Counted from the stretch's first letter, positions 47,353-58,261 are shown. The stretch is DNA of 64,000 bases from Synechococcus sp. PCC 7335 (GCF_000155595.1 NZ_DS989904.1:2903720-2967719), one strand, 5' to 3'. Numbers and translations: made by a program. The notes: generated from the sequence alone by a model not told the origin.

Positions 47353-48093
47353 ATGAGTTCACAAGATGCGAATGTTGGCGAACAAGCGATCAGTAAGCTC
47401 GCTGAAGAAGGAATCAAATCACAATTAGATCAAGTCGAATCACTAGACGTAGATATTCGTACCGATCCTATCAAAGTCGCTCAAGGTGAGGTTGACGAAG
47501 CCACCATCAAGGGGCGCGGCATGGTGATTCAAAACGATTTGCGTACAGAAGAGATGACTTTGCGCACGGGTGCAGTTGATATCGATATGATCAAAGCTGC
47601 GTTTGGCAATATTGCACTAGAGCATCCAACCGATGCAACGGCAAGAGTTGTCTTAAAAGCAGAAGACATCCAGAATGCGTTCAATGCAGACTACGTCCAG
47701 CAAAAGCTCAGAGGTCAAAAAGTAGAATTACCCTCCGGTGAGAAAATCACGACTGACGCTAGCAATGTTAGTTTCACCATTCCAGAAACGGGCCGGGTTG
47801 CTGTTGCTGCGGATGTGATGATTTTTGAAAAGGCAGAGACTCATCATATTGCCTTCTCAGCTATACCCAAGCTAGTAGCAGGCGGATATGGTGTGACACT
47901 AGAAGATGTCAGTTATGAAGAGACTGATAATGACATGCCAGCTCTGACTCAAGGTTTGATTGATACAACAGAATCTCTGCTGGATCTTAAGTGCTTTGAG
48001 TTAGAAGGTATGGAGCTACAGTTCGATCAGCTAACAGTGAAAGAAGATTCGCTGCTAATCGAAGCCGGCGCAACGATTAGCTCTTTTGACTAG
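47353..48093 (+). CDS. DUF2993 (LmeA-like) protein
   Basis: DUF2993 proteins include the mycobacterial phospholipid-binding LmeA. The 246-residue protein here has no signal peptide but the family core: IKSQLDQVESLDVDIRTDP, EVDEATIKGRGMVIQ and NAFNADYVQQKL. Cyanobacterial members are unstudied, so a lipid-binding role is an inference from the family. It lies 85 bp after the WD40 gene and could be co-transcribed. Confidence 0.85.
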   Translation: MSSQDANVGEQAISKLAEEGIKSQLDQVESLDVDIRTDPIKVAQGEVDEATIKGRGMVIQNDLRTEEMTLRTGAVDIDMIKAAFGNIALEHPTDATARVVLKAEDIQNAFNADYVQQKLRGQKVELPSGEKITTDASNVSFTIPETGRVAVAADVMIFEKAETHHIAFSAIPKLVAGGYGVTLEDVSYEETDNDMPALTQGLIDTTESLLDLKCFELEGMELQFDQLTVKEDSLLIEAGATISSFD

Positions 48094-48260
48094 GGAGATT
48101 GACATAGCTCCTTAGATATAGCAATCTGCCATTAGCAAGCACTCTTATCGTCACTTGCAATTCTGTTCTTGGGTGAACGAATGCTCAATGAGCTCATCAG
48201 ATAGAGCAGATCAAGCAGAGTGCTCGCTAACTTGCTAAGCGCATTCAGAGGAGTGCATTT

Positions 48261-49094
48261 GTGTCTACGCTAAGGCTGAGTAATCTGACAATCTATCCTA
48301 TTAAGTCGGCAGCAGGAATTGAGTGTCAGCAAGCGACACTAACGCCTCAGGGGCTGCAGTACGATCGGCGATGGATGATAGCTTCTGCTGAGGGTCGATT
48401 TATGACGCAGCGACGATTTCCCAAAATGGCCTTGATCAGCGTCGCGTACGGAGGCGATCAAATGAAGATCAGCGCGCCAGGTATGCCATTGCTGTCTATG
48501 TCTATACGCTTGACAGCCGGAGATGAGATTGAAGTAGAGGTTTGGGGCGATCGCACCAGGGCCATTGCTGCTGGCCCAGACGCACAGAACTGGTTTAGCC
48601 AGTTTCTTTCTACGCCTTGTCAGTTGGTTTATATGCCAGAGACTACGCAGCGACCAGTCGATCACGGTAAATTTGGCATAGAAAAGGTTGTCAGCTTTGC
48701 CGATGCCTACCCCTATCTACTCTTGTCGGAAGCTTCCTTAAACGGACTTAATCAAAAGCTAGCTGCTCAGAGTCTTGCCCCTGTACCGATGAATCGATTT
48801 CGGCCAAACCTGGTGATCAGTGGTGATATTGTTCCGCATGCGGAGGATGATTGGAAAAGAATTCGTATTGGAGAGGCGGTGTTTGAAGTCGCTAAACCCT
48901 GCGCTCGGTGTTCAATACCGAATGTGGATCAAGCGTCAGGCGATCGCACCCTAGAACCGACTAGAACACTAGCTACCTATCGCGCTTGGGACAAAGCTAT
49001 CTGGTTTGGTCAGAACTTAGTAGAAGTAGATGTCTTAGAGACTAACCACCGCACTACATTAAATGTAGGAGATGACGTTGAAGTCCTAGCTTAA
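48261..49094 (+). CDS. MOSC domain protein with N-terminal beta-barrel
   Basis: MOSC proteins bind the molybdenum cofactor or related sulfur carriers; mARC-type relatives reduce N-hydroxylated compounds. The 277-residue protein has the MOSC_N domain (LTIYPIKSAAGIECQQA, YDRRWMIA) and a C-terminal MOSC domain (RFRPNLVISGDIVPHAEDDW, EVAKPCARCSIPNVDQ). The conserved cysteine PCARC is present. No [2Fe-2S] tail is fused. The start is GTG 48261, fixed by GAGGAG seven bases upstream. Electron partner and substrate are unknown. Confidence 0.9.
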   Translation: MSTLRLSNLTIYPIKSAAGIECQQATLTPQGLQYDRRWMIASAEGRFMTQRRFPKMALISVAYGGDQMKISAPGMPLLSMSIRLTAGDEIEVEVWGDRTRAIAAGPDAQNWFSQFLSTPCQLVYMPETTQRPVDHGKFGIEKVVSFADAYPYLLLSEASLNGLNQKLAAQSLAPVPMNRFRPNLVISGDIVPHAEDDWKRIRIGEAVFEVAKPCARCSIPNVDQASGDRTLEPTRTLATYRAWDKAIWFGQNLVEVDVLETNHRTTLNVGDDVEVLA

Positions 49095-49266
49095 AAAGGT
49101 TGTAAGAAGGTTGCTTCTGCTATAGCGTGCAAGGTGACCGGGGGGCAGCGCGTTGCCCACAATACTGCCGAGCTGACTGCTTTGTCTTACCATTTTCTTA
49201 GCAATCCGCAGATGTGAGATCATCAATTACAGATGCGGTTTTTTCCTAGCCCTCTGTAGTTTTTGA

Positions 49267-50925
<1,659 letters not shown>

Positions 50926-50972
50926 GTCAGTATTCCTAATATTGGGCAGGTTTAGCCCTGCCCCTATGCTTT

Positions 50973-51161
50973 ATGCAAACAACCGCCGGATACCATTGCG
51001 CCTTTTGTGGTGAACCTAGCACTACTTTCGTTGATCTAAGTGCGGGTAGTCGTCAGTCATACATTGAAGACTGTCAGGTTTGCTGTCGACCAAATCTTCT
51101 CTATGTGTCTGTCGATGAAGTTACGTTGGAAGTGACTATTCAAACTGATTATCAAGAGTAG
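50973..51161 (+). CDS. CPXCG-type cysteine-rich small protein
   Basis: The 62-residue protein holds two cysteine pairs, CAFCG near the start and CQVCC in the middle (about 8-11 and 34-38), so it should bind one zinc. Family members are short and widely distributed, with no known role. It sits 47 bp after pgm in the same direction. Confidence 0.85.
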   Translation: MQTTAGYHCAFCGEPSTTFVDLSAGSRQSYIEDCQVCCRPNLLYVSVDEVTLEVTIQTDYQE

Positions 51162-51550
51162 CGACCAAATGATGTGCTAGAAGTCGCAATTTGAAAGGGG
51201 TGATCAAACTCGATACAGATTGATTTGTCTTGTGATAGCTGTAACAACAAACATTGATTTTGGAAAACTTAACTATCTAGACGACGTTAGTGCTTACAAG
51301 CGTCTACTATCCGATTATTTTGTGAGTTACACTTCAAGGTGGTTTTCTGTCTAGCAATCTGCGCCCTGCTTGCACTACCGCCAAGAGCTGTAACCCTTGA
51401 TAGGTAGAGCCAGATAGATAGAGCTAAGTGCTTCGCAATCTGCGCATAGTTTTCTCTTTGAGTCTACTTCAGCAGTTTGAGTCTACTTCAGCAGACTACG
51501 CTGTACATACACTTATTTTGTGCATCTTAGGTTCCTTTAAAGCGAGAAAG
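51162..51550. other. 389-bp spacer before the acidic protein
   Basis: This noncoding stretch contains a perfect 19-nt tandem duplication (51457-51494) and presumably the promoter of the large acidic-protein gene. An open frame reaches back to 51428 but the duplicated sequence lies in it and looks non-coding. Confidence 0.5.
51457..51494. repeat. Perfect 19-nt tandem duplication
   Basis: TTTGAGTCTACTTCAGCAG occurs twice without a gap (51457-51475 and 51476-51494). Nineteen is not a multiple of three, which supports a non-coding role for this stretch. Confidence 0.9.
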
Positions 51551-54091
51551 ATGAAGTATTGGGAATTTCTGATTCAGAAGGAAGGCGACGAAACTTGGCT
51601 ACCGCTGGGAACCCATCGGATAGAGCTTTTAGAAGGACGCTATCGTATCGTTGCTCATACCCACCGCACTAATTCCCCAATCGACATCCGGATCAGTCGG
51701 CAAGCATCTACAGGAACTCCACCGTGCAAACAAGTTTTCAGCCGTAGTGATCACACTAACGAGGCGGGCCTAGCCGTCGTCATCCCCTACACGTATCTAG
51801 AACCTGGCCAATGGGAAATCGCTTGCGGCGGATGCAATACTACAGGTAGTTCAGATATAGATAGTTCAGATGACTGGCGATGCAGTCTACAGATAAATGT
51901 CTTTGCACCTACCGAAGAAAGTGGGCCTGAAGAAAGTGGGCCTGATTGGTCAACACTAGCTAGCGATAAAACAGAGGCTGTCGACGACTCACGACTACTC
52001 AATTTAGCTACTACTGTAAATCCAGATTTGCCTTTGATTCATGCTCAGAGTCAACTTCGCAATCAGTCGCACAATACCGGGCTCATCGTAGAGACGGAGG
52101 TATACGAAATCTCCCTATGTCAAAGCGCATTTCTAGCTCAAAATGATCAGCCCATAAGCATCATGGGAAGAGTGCGATCGCTATCTGCTCTGTCTGTCGA
52201 TCAAGATAAAAGTCAGCTATGCATACGATTGCGAGAACCAGAAACGACGCAGATGATTATGGAAGCGTATCGACCGATCAACTTAGCTCGATTACCTGCG
52301 GATTTTAAAATAGAGTTTCAGCTACCCAGGCAACTAACGACGCAAATCGTTTTAGGAGAAGTTTCTCTACACTCGGATGTACCGGAGAGCGATGCACAGG
52401 AGAGGAATGCATCTGAAAGAGCCACTTCAGAAACGCTACTTTGTTCTGCCGCCTTTACGATTACAGCTGGAATCACTCAGCTTTTAGAAGCTACTGTCAA
52501 TAGAGATCTAGATAGCACTTACTTAGTCGATTCTGATGAGGGAACTTCGATAGATCATCAACTAGAAGATGCTAACCATACCGACGATGCCTGCATAGAA
52601 GAAGATCAGCTACCGCCAGCCGCCTCGCCTCTATTTGTAAGTCCGCACAATGTATCATCCCCAGCGGTAGGTGTTGTCCTCCCACCTCATACCGATCAGC
52701 TAGCATATACGACACCAACCGACTGGATCGATTTGCCTCCTCCTTCCCCGAATCTGTTGATCGTTAGCGATCCGCAACAGTCGCATTCCCAGCAAGATAG
52801 CCGCTCTATTGACTCAGAATCGCCAGATATTACAGCTAACAATCTAGACGGTATTGAGCCAGGTTTAGATCAGGGCTTGAACAAGATAAGCTCAAATGAA
52901 CTTGACCTGGATGAGCTGTCAGATAAGCCCCACTTAGAATTAGACAAGCCCGACTCAGATAAGTCAGGTTCATCAGACTCAGTAGAGCTACCTCTGATAA
53001 TAGCTAAGCCAGCCCAGTTTATAGGTACTAGCCTTGTAGACAACGATCTAGAAGCTACTGAGATCACAGCTCTATTAGAGGATATGAACAACGATTTAGA
53101 ACCTGTTGTTTCTCCGGCGAACACTGCTTCACCCTCGGCTACCAGTTTTCTATCAGATACGCCAGAACCGCCTGATGGTTTGTCTGATGATCTAATAGAC
53201 GAAACGGAGCTTGCTACTGACCCTGAAAGCGATATCCCTGAGCCAACGCAAACAAGGGAGGCTATTACGGCTGCCTTCAAGTCTTTGAAACTTAGAGAAC
53301 GTTTCATGCACCGACTGTCTGCCCTAGCTCATAACGAGATTGGTCGATCTACTAGAGTCGCAGAAGATGTGCATACTGCTGGCGCGAGCTTAGAAGATTC
53401 GCAGACGATTGGGGAACCAAATAGCTTAGCTGATAAGGAAGTTGTTATCTTTGATGAGCGGCCTGCTGTAGAAAGCGTGCTAGCCGAACCGGGTATATTA
53501 ACGGCTTCTCTAGATCCTTCTATAGAAGATTCTCCATCCGAGCTGCCATATCATCAACAGCCTTTGCAAAGCACAACAACCCCACCGCAGCAGCAGCGAT
53601 CGGTATCTAGAACGTCTAGGGTCGATGACGTCCCCCTACCAGTAGAATCCGAATCAAGTATCGACCCTTCACCAGCTGCTGACTATACGCCTGAGGCTGC
53701 AGCCGATGAAGGTTCTGACGAAGGCTCGACGCCCTATGTAGAGGAGACTGCGGAAGAATTGCCAGAGATGGTACTACCGATTATCAGTGTTCCAGGAGGA
53801 GATCTTGTTGCTGGTAACCGTGTTGCAATTACGGTGCATACTCGCTCTTCAGTATTCAGGCCGTTCATTAAGCTATGGATGATCGATCGTCAGAGCCGTT
53901 CGCTAGTCTGTGAGCCTCAGCTATTGACTGATCTAGAACCCGATATCCTAGGTGATCTTCAAACTAGCACTGAGCTATTGGTGCCGATGAATTGTTTAGA
54001 GGTGCAAATTGCTGCGATCGCTATCGATATGGCTACCCAACAGGAAAGCCACAAAGCTATCGTCAACCGTCGCGTGGTTCCGCCTGTTTAG
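51551..54091 (+). CDS. Large acidic hypothetical protein with terminal beta domains
   Basis: This 846-residue protein belongs to a type I recall from cyanobacteria, without known function. ATG 51551 is preferred (MKYWEFLIQKEGDETWLPLG) with AGAAAG upstream. Three parts are visible. An N-terminal beta-rich region (about 1-125) mentions AHTHRTNSPIDIRI. A second beta-rich part lies at about 165-310. The long middle (about 320-730) is low-complexity, rich in Asp, Glu, Ser and Pro, and includes a small tandem ESGPEESGP. The C-terminal Ig-like domain (about 745-846) has LPIISVPGGDLVAGN, LWMIDRQSRSLV and IDMATQQES. It lacks a signal peptide and membrane helix. A disordered linker between folded ends is the simplest reading. 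Confidence 0.75.
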   Translation: MKYWEFLIQKEGDETWLPLGTHRIELLEGRYRIVAHTHRTNSPIDIRISRQASTGTPPCKQVFSRSDHTNEAGLAVVIPYTYLEPGQWEIACGGCNTTGSSDIDSSDDWRCSLQINVFAPTEESGPEESGPDWSTLASDKTEAVDDSRLLNLATTVNPDLPLIHAQSQLRNQSHNTGLIVETEVYEISLCQSAFLAQNDQPISIMGRVRSLSALSVDQDKSQLCIRLREPETTQMIMEAYRPINLARLPADFKIEFQLPRQLTTQIVLGEVSLHSDVPESDAQERNASERATSETLLCSAAFTITAGITQLLEATVNRDLDSTYLVDSDEGTSIDHQLEDANHTDDACIEEDQLPPAASPLFVSPHNVSSPAVGVVLPPHTDQLAYTTPTDWIDLPPPSPNLLIVSDPQQSHSQQDSRSIDSESPDITANNLDGIEPGLDQGLNKISSNELDLDELSDKPHLELDKPDSDKSGSSDSVELPLIIAKPAQFIGTSLVDNDLEATEITALLEDMNNDLEPVVSPANTASPSATSFLSDTPEPPDGLSDDLIDETELATDPESDIPEPTQTREAITAAFKSLKLRERFMHRLSALAHNEIGRSTRVAEDVHTAGASLEDSQTIGEPNSLADKEVVIFDERPAVESVLAEPGILTASLDPSIEDSPSELPYHQQPLQSTTTPPQQQRSVSRTSRVDDVPLPVESESSIDPSPAADYTPEAAADEGSDEGSTPYVEETAEELPEMVLPIISVPGGDLVAGNRVAITVHTRSSVFRPFIKLWMIDRQSRSLVCEPQLLTDLEPDILGDLQTSTELLVPMNCLEVQIAAIAIDMATQQESHKAIVNRRVVPPV

Positions 54092-54172
54092 GTTCAATTA
54101 CCCTCTCAGAGACTAAGCGCCGAAGGATAGCGAGATAATTCGGACCAAAGCATTGCTTACTAGGAAGAGAGT

Positions 54173-54679
54173 GTGAAAAAGTTACATCTGATTCGCCATG
54201 CCAAATCTAGCCATGACAATAGCTATCTGGCTGATATTGATCGTCCGCTGAATCAACGTGGGTTACAGGCGTGTGAGGTCATGGCAGCGCAAATTGCTAA
54301 GGCAGGCTGTCCATTTGATCCTATCTTTTGCAGTCCGGCGGTGCGGGCTCAATCGACCATAGAACAAATTAGCCAGGCGTTGCCAGAACGGCAGATCAGC
54401 TGGCAGGTAGATAATGCCTTATACACCTTTAGGTCGCAGGACTTATTAGGATGGTGCCAAGCGCTAGAAGAGGCGGTGAATGAGGTGGTGATTGTGGGAC
54501 ACAACCCAGCAATGACAGATTTCGTCAACGAGATTAGCGATCGCACCATCGATAACTTGCCAACCTGCGGCTACGTGCAACTCTTGTTTGAGAACGACTC
54601 ATGGCAAAACTTATCGGCAGACTCAGCAAAACTAGTCAGCTTCCTCAAGCAGACAAGCTCAACCAGACCGCTCGGTTGA
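54173..54679 (+). CDS. sixA: SixA-type histidine phosphatase, C-terminus altered
   Basis: SixA removes phosphate from phosphohistidine proteins. The 168-residue protein has the catalytic LIRHAKSSH (His9), DRPLNQRG, the second arginine region FCSPAVRAQST and VIVGHNPA with the second histidine. GTG 54173 is chosen with AGGAAGAG in front. The last 8 residues (TSSTRPLG) come from sequence that, on the other strand, encodes part of a transposase. The true C-terminus has thus been replaced by an insertion-sequence remnant. A related 3' fragment lies at 58781-58895. The catalytic core appears unaffected. Confidence 0.9.
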   Translation: MKKLHLIRHAKSSHDNSYLADIDRPLNQRGLQACEVMAAQIAKAGCPFDPIFCSPAVRAQSTIEQISQALPERQISWQVDNALYTFRSQDLLGWCQALEEAVNEVVIVGHNPAMTDFVNEISDRTIDNLPTCGYVQLLFENDSWQNLSADSAKLVSFLKQTSSTRPLG

Positions 54680-54857
54680 GCACGCGATGATAGCGCTGAA
54701 AGTTACGAGCCTGACTCAGTCCCATTACTCGTAAAACTGCGCTGACTGTACGTTTGCCCGGCGCTAGAATAGCGTCAACTAGCAGCACGATGGCTGAGTC
54801 CCACACCCGATGAGAGAATAAAGGAGCAAACAGGCTCAGCACACTTAGTATTTCCAT
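54645..54857 (-). pseudogene. N-terminal transposase fragment (IS remnant)
   Basis: The minus strand encodes about 66 recognisable residues of a DDE transposase N-terminus (LFSHRVWDSAIVLL, ILAPGKRTVSAVLRVMGLSQ, YHRVLNRAVW), resembling those of IS4/IS701-type elements in cyanobacteria. It starts at ATG 54857. The frame stops soon after RAVW, with no catalytic domain. The fragment overlaps the last codons of sixA, so the insertion boundary is near 54651-54655. No terminal inverted repeats or target duplication can be seen. Confidence 0.8.
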
Positions 54858-55030
54858 TTGCAGCAAGTCGGTTCTAACAACCCTATTGTGCTTGCTGCTT
54901 TCCTCTTACTCAATACATTTGGATAAAGTCAAGCTTAGACGTAAATGGAATAACGGCATAGTGATAACGATTGAGTTCGCTCTAAGGTGGCAGATTCCAT
55001 CATGGAAGAGAGTTCTGTTCGATGCGGATT

Positions 55031-55711
55031 CTACCGAAGCTTCTTGATTACTGGTACTCTAGCCCACTGAGTGAGTCTCCAAAGATAGACAAGTGTAAAG
55101 GATACAATAATCGCACCGATTCCCCACTTGATGGCGTTCTTTGTCGTGGAACGTTTCCTGCCGCGCTTGACTGCCGATGTTTCTTGCATGACGTTCTGTC
55201 GGGTTTCTACCAGATATTCTAGCAGCCGATCTTTTGATGAAACTGTAGGGTCACTATCTGCTGCCTGTATTCCCTGACTTTCCAGAATAGCCGCAATTTC
55301 CTCGGTAGATATCTCATCTACCTGTTCTTCTAACTGATCAATTTGAGCCATTTGTAAGCCGAACGAATCCCCTGCCTGCTGGTCAATTTCCCGGTTGATT
55401 CTAATAGTGCTGTTTGCACCTATTGGCATAAGTAGAAAGAAGCACACAGCAACCAATAAGCATGCCTGAGAGAGCAAGCGTACTAGGCGTTGCTCTAGCA
55501 CCCCTCTGTAAGCATCCTCTCCATAGAAAATAAGGAATGTGGCAAATAGTAGTAGTGGTGCCCCTTCTACCAAAGACCCAACTGTTTCTAGTTCCCAAAT
55601 AGGATTTAGAAACTGAGGAGGGACAAGGATATCTACCCAGTTCATAATGGTCATCAGGAGCAGGCTGTAGCCGATAGTGCGTGGGACGCTCAGGGAAGAG
55701 GGATTTTTCAT
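55031..55711 (-). CDS. HpsJ-like protein, cyanoexosortase A-associated
   Basis: HpsJ-like proteins accompany cyanoexosortase A systems and are also known from hormogonium polysaccharide loci. The 226-residue protein starts at ATG 55711 (MKNPSSLSVPRTIGYSLLLM). It has about four hydrophobic helices: about 13-30, 46-62, 72-95 and 195-212 (IKWGIGAIIVSFTLVYLW). An acidic soluble stretch lies between the third and fourth (EEQVDEISTEEIAAILES). It is the last gene of the exosortase operon, 52 bp after the associated-protein gene. Function is inferred only from co-occurrence. Confidence 0.8.
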   Translation of the reverse strand: MKNPSSLSVPRTIGYSLLLMTIMNWVDILVPPQFLNPIWELETVGSLVEGAPLLLFATFLIFYGEDAYRGVLEQRLVRLLSQACLLVAVCFFLLMPIGANSTIRINREIDQQAGDSFGLQMAQIDQLEEQVDEISTEEIAAILESQGIQAADSDPTVSSKDRLLEYLVETRQNVMQETSAVKRGRKRSTTKNAIKWGIGAIIVSFTLVYLWRLTQWARVPVIKKLR

Positions 55712-55763
55712 AGCTATTTGATAAGAACGATTACAACAATAGTTCGCAGATTGGAGAAGAACT

Positions 55764-56459
55764 CTACTTTTCCATCTCAAGGATTTGAACTGTCCACCAC
55801 TTGTACCAGCTTGACCAGGCATTCTCTATTAATATGCTCATTTCCTCCGGTGTTTTCTTCTGCTGTGCATCCGTTGATATGACAGACATATGAGTCCATA
55901 AGCACCGTTCGTCTTTTAGATTCTCGCCCAACAGCCACGGGACTAACCGATAGCGGATATCTTGGAAGTTTCTATTCTGTTTGTAAGCTCTAGCCGAGAC
56001 AGTACTTCCGCCATAGGGATTGATGCAACTACTGAGATGCAGAACTTCTGTGTCTGATGCGAGCAGCACAGAGCCTGACTGCTCAAAAGCGCGTACCTCC
56101 CAGATGTCTTTCGTCATCGTATCTTTGGCTAGGCTGGGAAAATATGTCTTGATAAACTCGGGAACGTTTCCGTTCGTACCGGAGAAGTAGCGGGCTTGAA
56201 CATCTAGCACTGCGCTACCGTTGATGTATTGGTACTCTCTACCCTCTACATAGCTTGGTTTATCGAGATCTTGATCTTTGAGTGCTGCTGTTGATCTAGC
56301 TTGCCAGCCTTCTACCGGAACGGCCTCTGGCAGATCAACACTTGTTTTAGTGCCTTTTTCGGTGGCAGGAGTCAGCGTTATCTTACCTAATACAAGCGTT
56401 ACGGTAGCAAAAACGGATACCAAAACCACCTGTCTACTCTTGTGCCAAAGCTGGATCAT
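55764..56459 (-). CDS. Cyanoexosortase A system-associated protein
   Basis: The 231-residue protein begins with a membrane anchor (VVLVSVFATVTLVLG, about 11-25). The rest is probably outside the cytoplasm, with LPEAVPVEGWQARS, YINGSAVLDVQARYFSGTNGNVPEFI and an S-C-I-N-P-Y-G-G-S stretch. This type of protein follows exosortase genes as the equivalent of EpsI in other bacteria and is thought to help processing. It lies 24 bp after the exosortase stop and 52 bp ahead of the HpsJ-like gene. Confidence 0.85.
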   Translation of the reverse strand: MIQLWHKSRQVVLVSVFATVTLVLGKITLTPATEKGTKTSVDLPEAVPVEGWQARSTAALKDQDLDKPSYVEGREYQYINGSAVLDVQARYFSGTNGNVPEFIKTYFPSLAKDTMTKDIWEVRAFEQSGSVLLASDTEVLHLSSCINPYGGSTVSARAYKQNRNFQDIRYRLVPWLLGENLKDERCLWTHMSVISTDAQQKKTPEEMSILIENAWSSWYKWWTVQILEMEK

Positions 56460-56483
56460 GATTGTCTGTCTGGATAGGAGAGA

Positions 56484-57404
56484 TTAGCCTGATGTCCTCT
56501 TATGACAAGATTCACTAGAAGAATCATCTGATATCGATTTATTGTCTAGTGCTACTGACGATGAACTGGCACTGGCCGTACTCTCTGGCAGTGGAAGAAA
56601 GAAGCAGTAGGCACCTAGTAAGACAACTGAAATCATCGAGAATAACAGCGAACCATCACCCTTATGCCAGTAGTCAAACATTGCTTTGTTTACAGGTTCA
56701 GACAGCGCTGCCATAATGCTAACTCTGACACCGTTAACAGCAAACGCAATACCCAAAGACACCATGGGAATCATCCATTTTTGCGCTTTGGTGGTAGGAA
56801 AAATGGCAATGAAAACGATAGCTAATCCGAAAAGATGAAGCATGTTGTCTACTCCAGAGCATCCAGAATATACTTCGACGCCGCCGTTGGGAACCAAGAT
56901 AAATTTGCCATCACGAGCGACCTGAAAGCCCGCATACCAAAGCAGCGCCGTAGAAAACTTAGCGGTGACTGCTGAGGTATCCACCACTCTTTCAAGCAGG
57001 CTAGGCGGCGGTGTCAGAAACAAAAGAATAGAAAGTTCTTTCCAAAACTGCCTAATGCCAGTGAACCCAGAGGCTAGAAATCCTAGTGCCATCATGGATA
57101 AAAAGGGCAATACTCTTAAGAACGGATCGTATCCCTGCATGAATGCGCTCTTGACTAAAACTAGAGACATCAGCAAAAGCCCTAGTAGGGTGCCATAGAA
57201 TCCACTGCGCAAGTTGAGAGCTTCTTTGCGCGACCAAACCATTGAGGCGACGGCTGCCCAGTACAAGATGCTGCTGCCAATCAAGCTACCGTCGTCCGCT
57301 TTGAGGCATAGACCAACGTTGATAGCAACTAACCCGGCGAAGATCGCTAAGAGCCACATCGAGTTGTCTTTGAAGCGTTTTATGGGTAGAGCGTTGATAG
57401 ACAT
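56484..57404 (-). CDS. crtA: Cyanoexosortase A
   Basis: Exosortases are membrane transpeptidases that recognise PEP-CTERM signals and release or transfer the protein at the cell surface. The 306-residue protein has about eight helices. The conserved active-site residues are Cys182 (VYSGCSGVDN), Arg227 (AVNGVRVSIM) and His247 (DYWHKGDG). The C-terminal tail is a Ser-rich cytoplasmic stretch (about 275-306). It is the second gene of the operon, 98 bp after its PEP-CTERM substrate gene, with a strong hairpin between them. Confidence 0.9.
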   Translation of the reverse strand: MSINALPIKRFKDNSMWLLAIFAGLVAINVGLCLKADDGSLIGSSILYWAAVASMVWSRKEALNLRSGFYGTLLGLLLMSLVLVKSAFMQGYDPFLRVLPFLSMMALGFLASGFTGIRQFWKELSILLFLTPPPSLLERVVDTSAVTAKFSTALLWYAGFQVARDGKFILVPNGGVEVYSGCSGVDNMLHLFGLAIVFIAIFPTTKAQKWMIPMVSLGIAFAVNGVRVSIMAALSEPVNKAMFDYWHKGDGSLLFSMISVVLLGAYCFFLPLPESTASASSSSVALDNKSISDDSSSESCHKRTSG

Positions 57405-57434
57405 CTGCCTGCTTGGGAATAAAGCTCGATAGGA

Positions 57435-57484
57435 AGAAGGTCTATGCGAGTGCGCAAGTCAATGCACAACCCCATAGACCTTCT
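57435..57484. promoter_or_regulatory. Strong hairpin between PEP-CTERM gene and exosortase gene
   Basis: AGAAGGTCTATG (57435-57446) and CATAGACCTTCT (57473-57484) form a perfect 12-bp inverted repeat. The 26-nt loop holds a smaller GTGC/GCAC stem. No clear U-run follows on the minus strand, so it is not a plain terminator. It may stabilise the upstream substrate transcript, or give partial termination so that the enzyme is made in lower amount. Confidence 0.7.
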
Positions 57485-57502
57485 GTAGATGACTGTGCTG
57501 AT

Positions 57503-58261
57503 TTATGAATCTTGCTCAGAAGCCTGAGACAAGCGGCGTTTCATCAATGCGCCAAAGGCAAGAGCCGCCCCTGACCCTAGCATAGTGATAGGCTCGGGCA
57601 CACCTGCTACGTCGTAGCTTCCAGTATCGCGAACCTTCCATCTCGATCCAGAATCGGTAAGGGTCACTTCACCAAAATCAGATCCTCGCCCAGCAACGCC
57701 AAAATCACCCTTGATGTTGATCTTGAAGGAATCCGAAAGGGCCAGTAGTCCTTTGTTCATCCGATTACCTCCATTACAACCCACAGCGCTGATACAGACG
57801 CCGCTGATTCTACCAGGACCGGGCAGATTATTTCTAACCTGGGCCTTACGGAAGACATCTCCCTTACGGGTAATCTCTACGCCAGTGACGTCTTGCTCGA
57901 TTCCTAGCCAAAGGCTAACGATAGAAGCATTGAAGTTGTCCTTAGTTTGATTGCGAACCTTCACATCTAGGGTGAGCATCGAACTAGTCAGCGCTTCTAT
58001 CTTCGCTGAGACCTGTCCCTTTAGATCGCCAAAGAGATTTCGTCTCTCGTTCTTTGCTAGGAAGTAATAAGAGTGATCGAGGTTTCGAACACCTGCTTCA
58101 TCACTATCAAACGTCATGTTGACCCGAGCCCTACCGTCGAGGGTCTTACGACCATTCATTTCGGTGGTAAAGGCAGCTTGAGCGCTAGAAGTATTGACGA
58201 AATCGTAAAATGCGCTACTCCCCAATATAAGGAGAGAGAGCATAAAAGCCTTTTTTCTCAT
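57503..58261 (-). CDS. PEP-CTERM sorting-domain protein, cistern-like
   Basis: This is the likely substrate of the adjacent exosortase. The 252-residue protein has an N-terminal signal peptide (FMLSLLILGSSAFYDFV, probable cleavage after AQA near 30). The mature part is beta-rich and contains a VCISAVGCNGG pair of cysteines (Cys156, Cys162), which resembles the PEP-CTERM family called cistern, from memory. The sorting signal is typical: VPEP at 221-224, a helix of about 16 residues and KRR at 241-243. It is the first gene of the operon; two copies of an 18-nt sequence lie just upstream. Surface or extracellular matrix localisation is expected. Confidence 0.88.
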   Translation of the reverse strand: MRKKAFMLSLLILGSSAFYDFVNTSSAQAAFTTEMNGRKTLDGRARVNMTFDSDEAGVRNLDHSYYFLAKNERRNLFGDLKGQVSAKIEALTSSMLTLDVKVRNQTKDNFNASIVSLWLGIEQDVTGVEITRKGDVFRKAQVRNNLPGPGRISGVCISAVGCNGGNRMNKGLLALSDSFKINIKGDFGVAGRGSDFGEVTLTDSGSRWKVRDTGSYDVAGVPEPITMLGSGAALAFGALMKRRLSQASEQDS

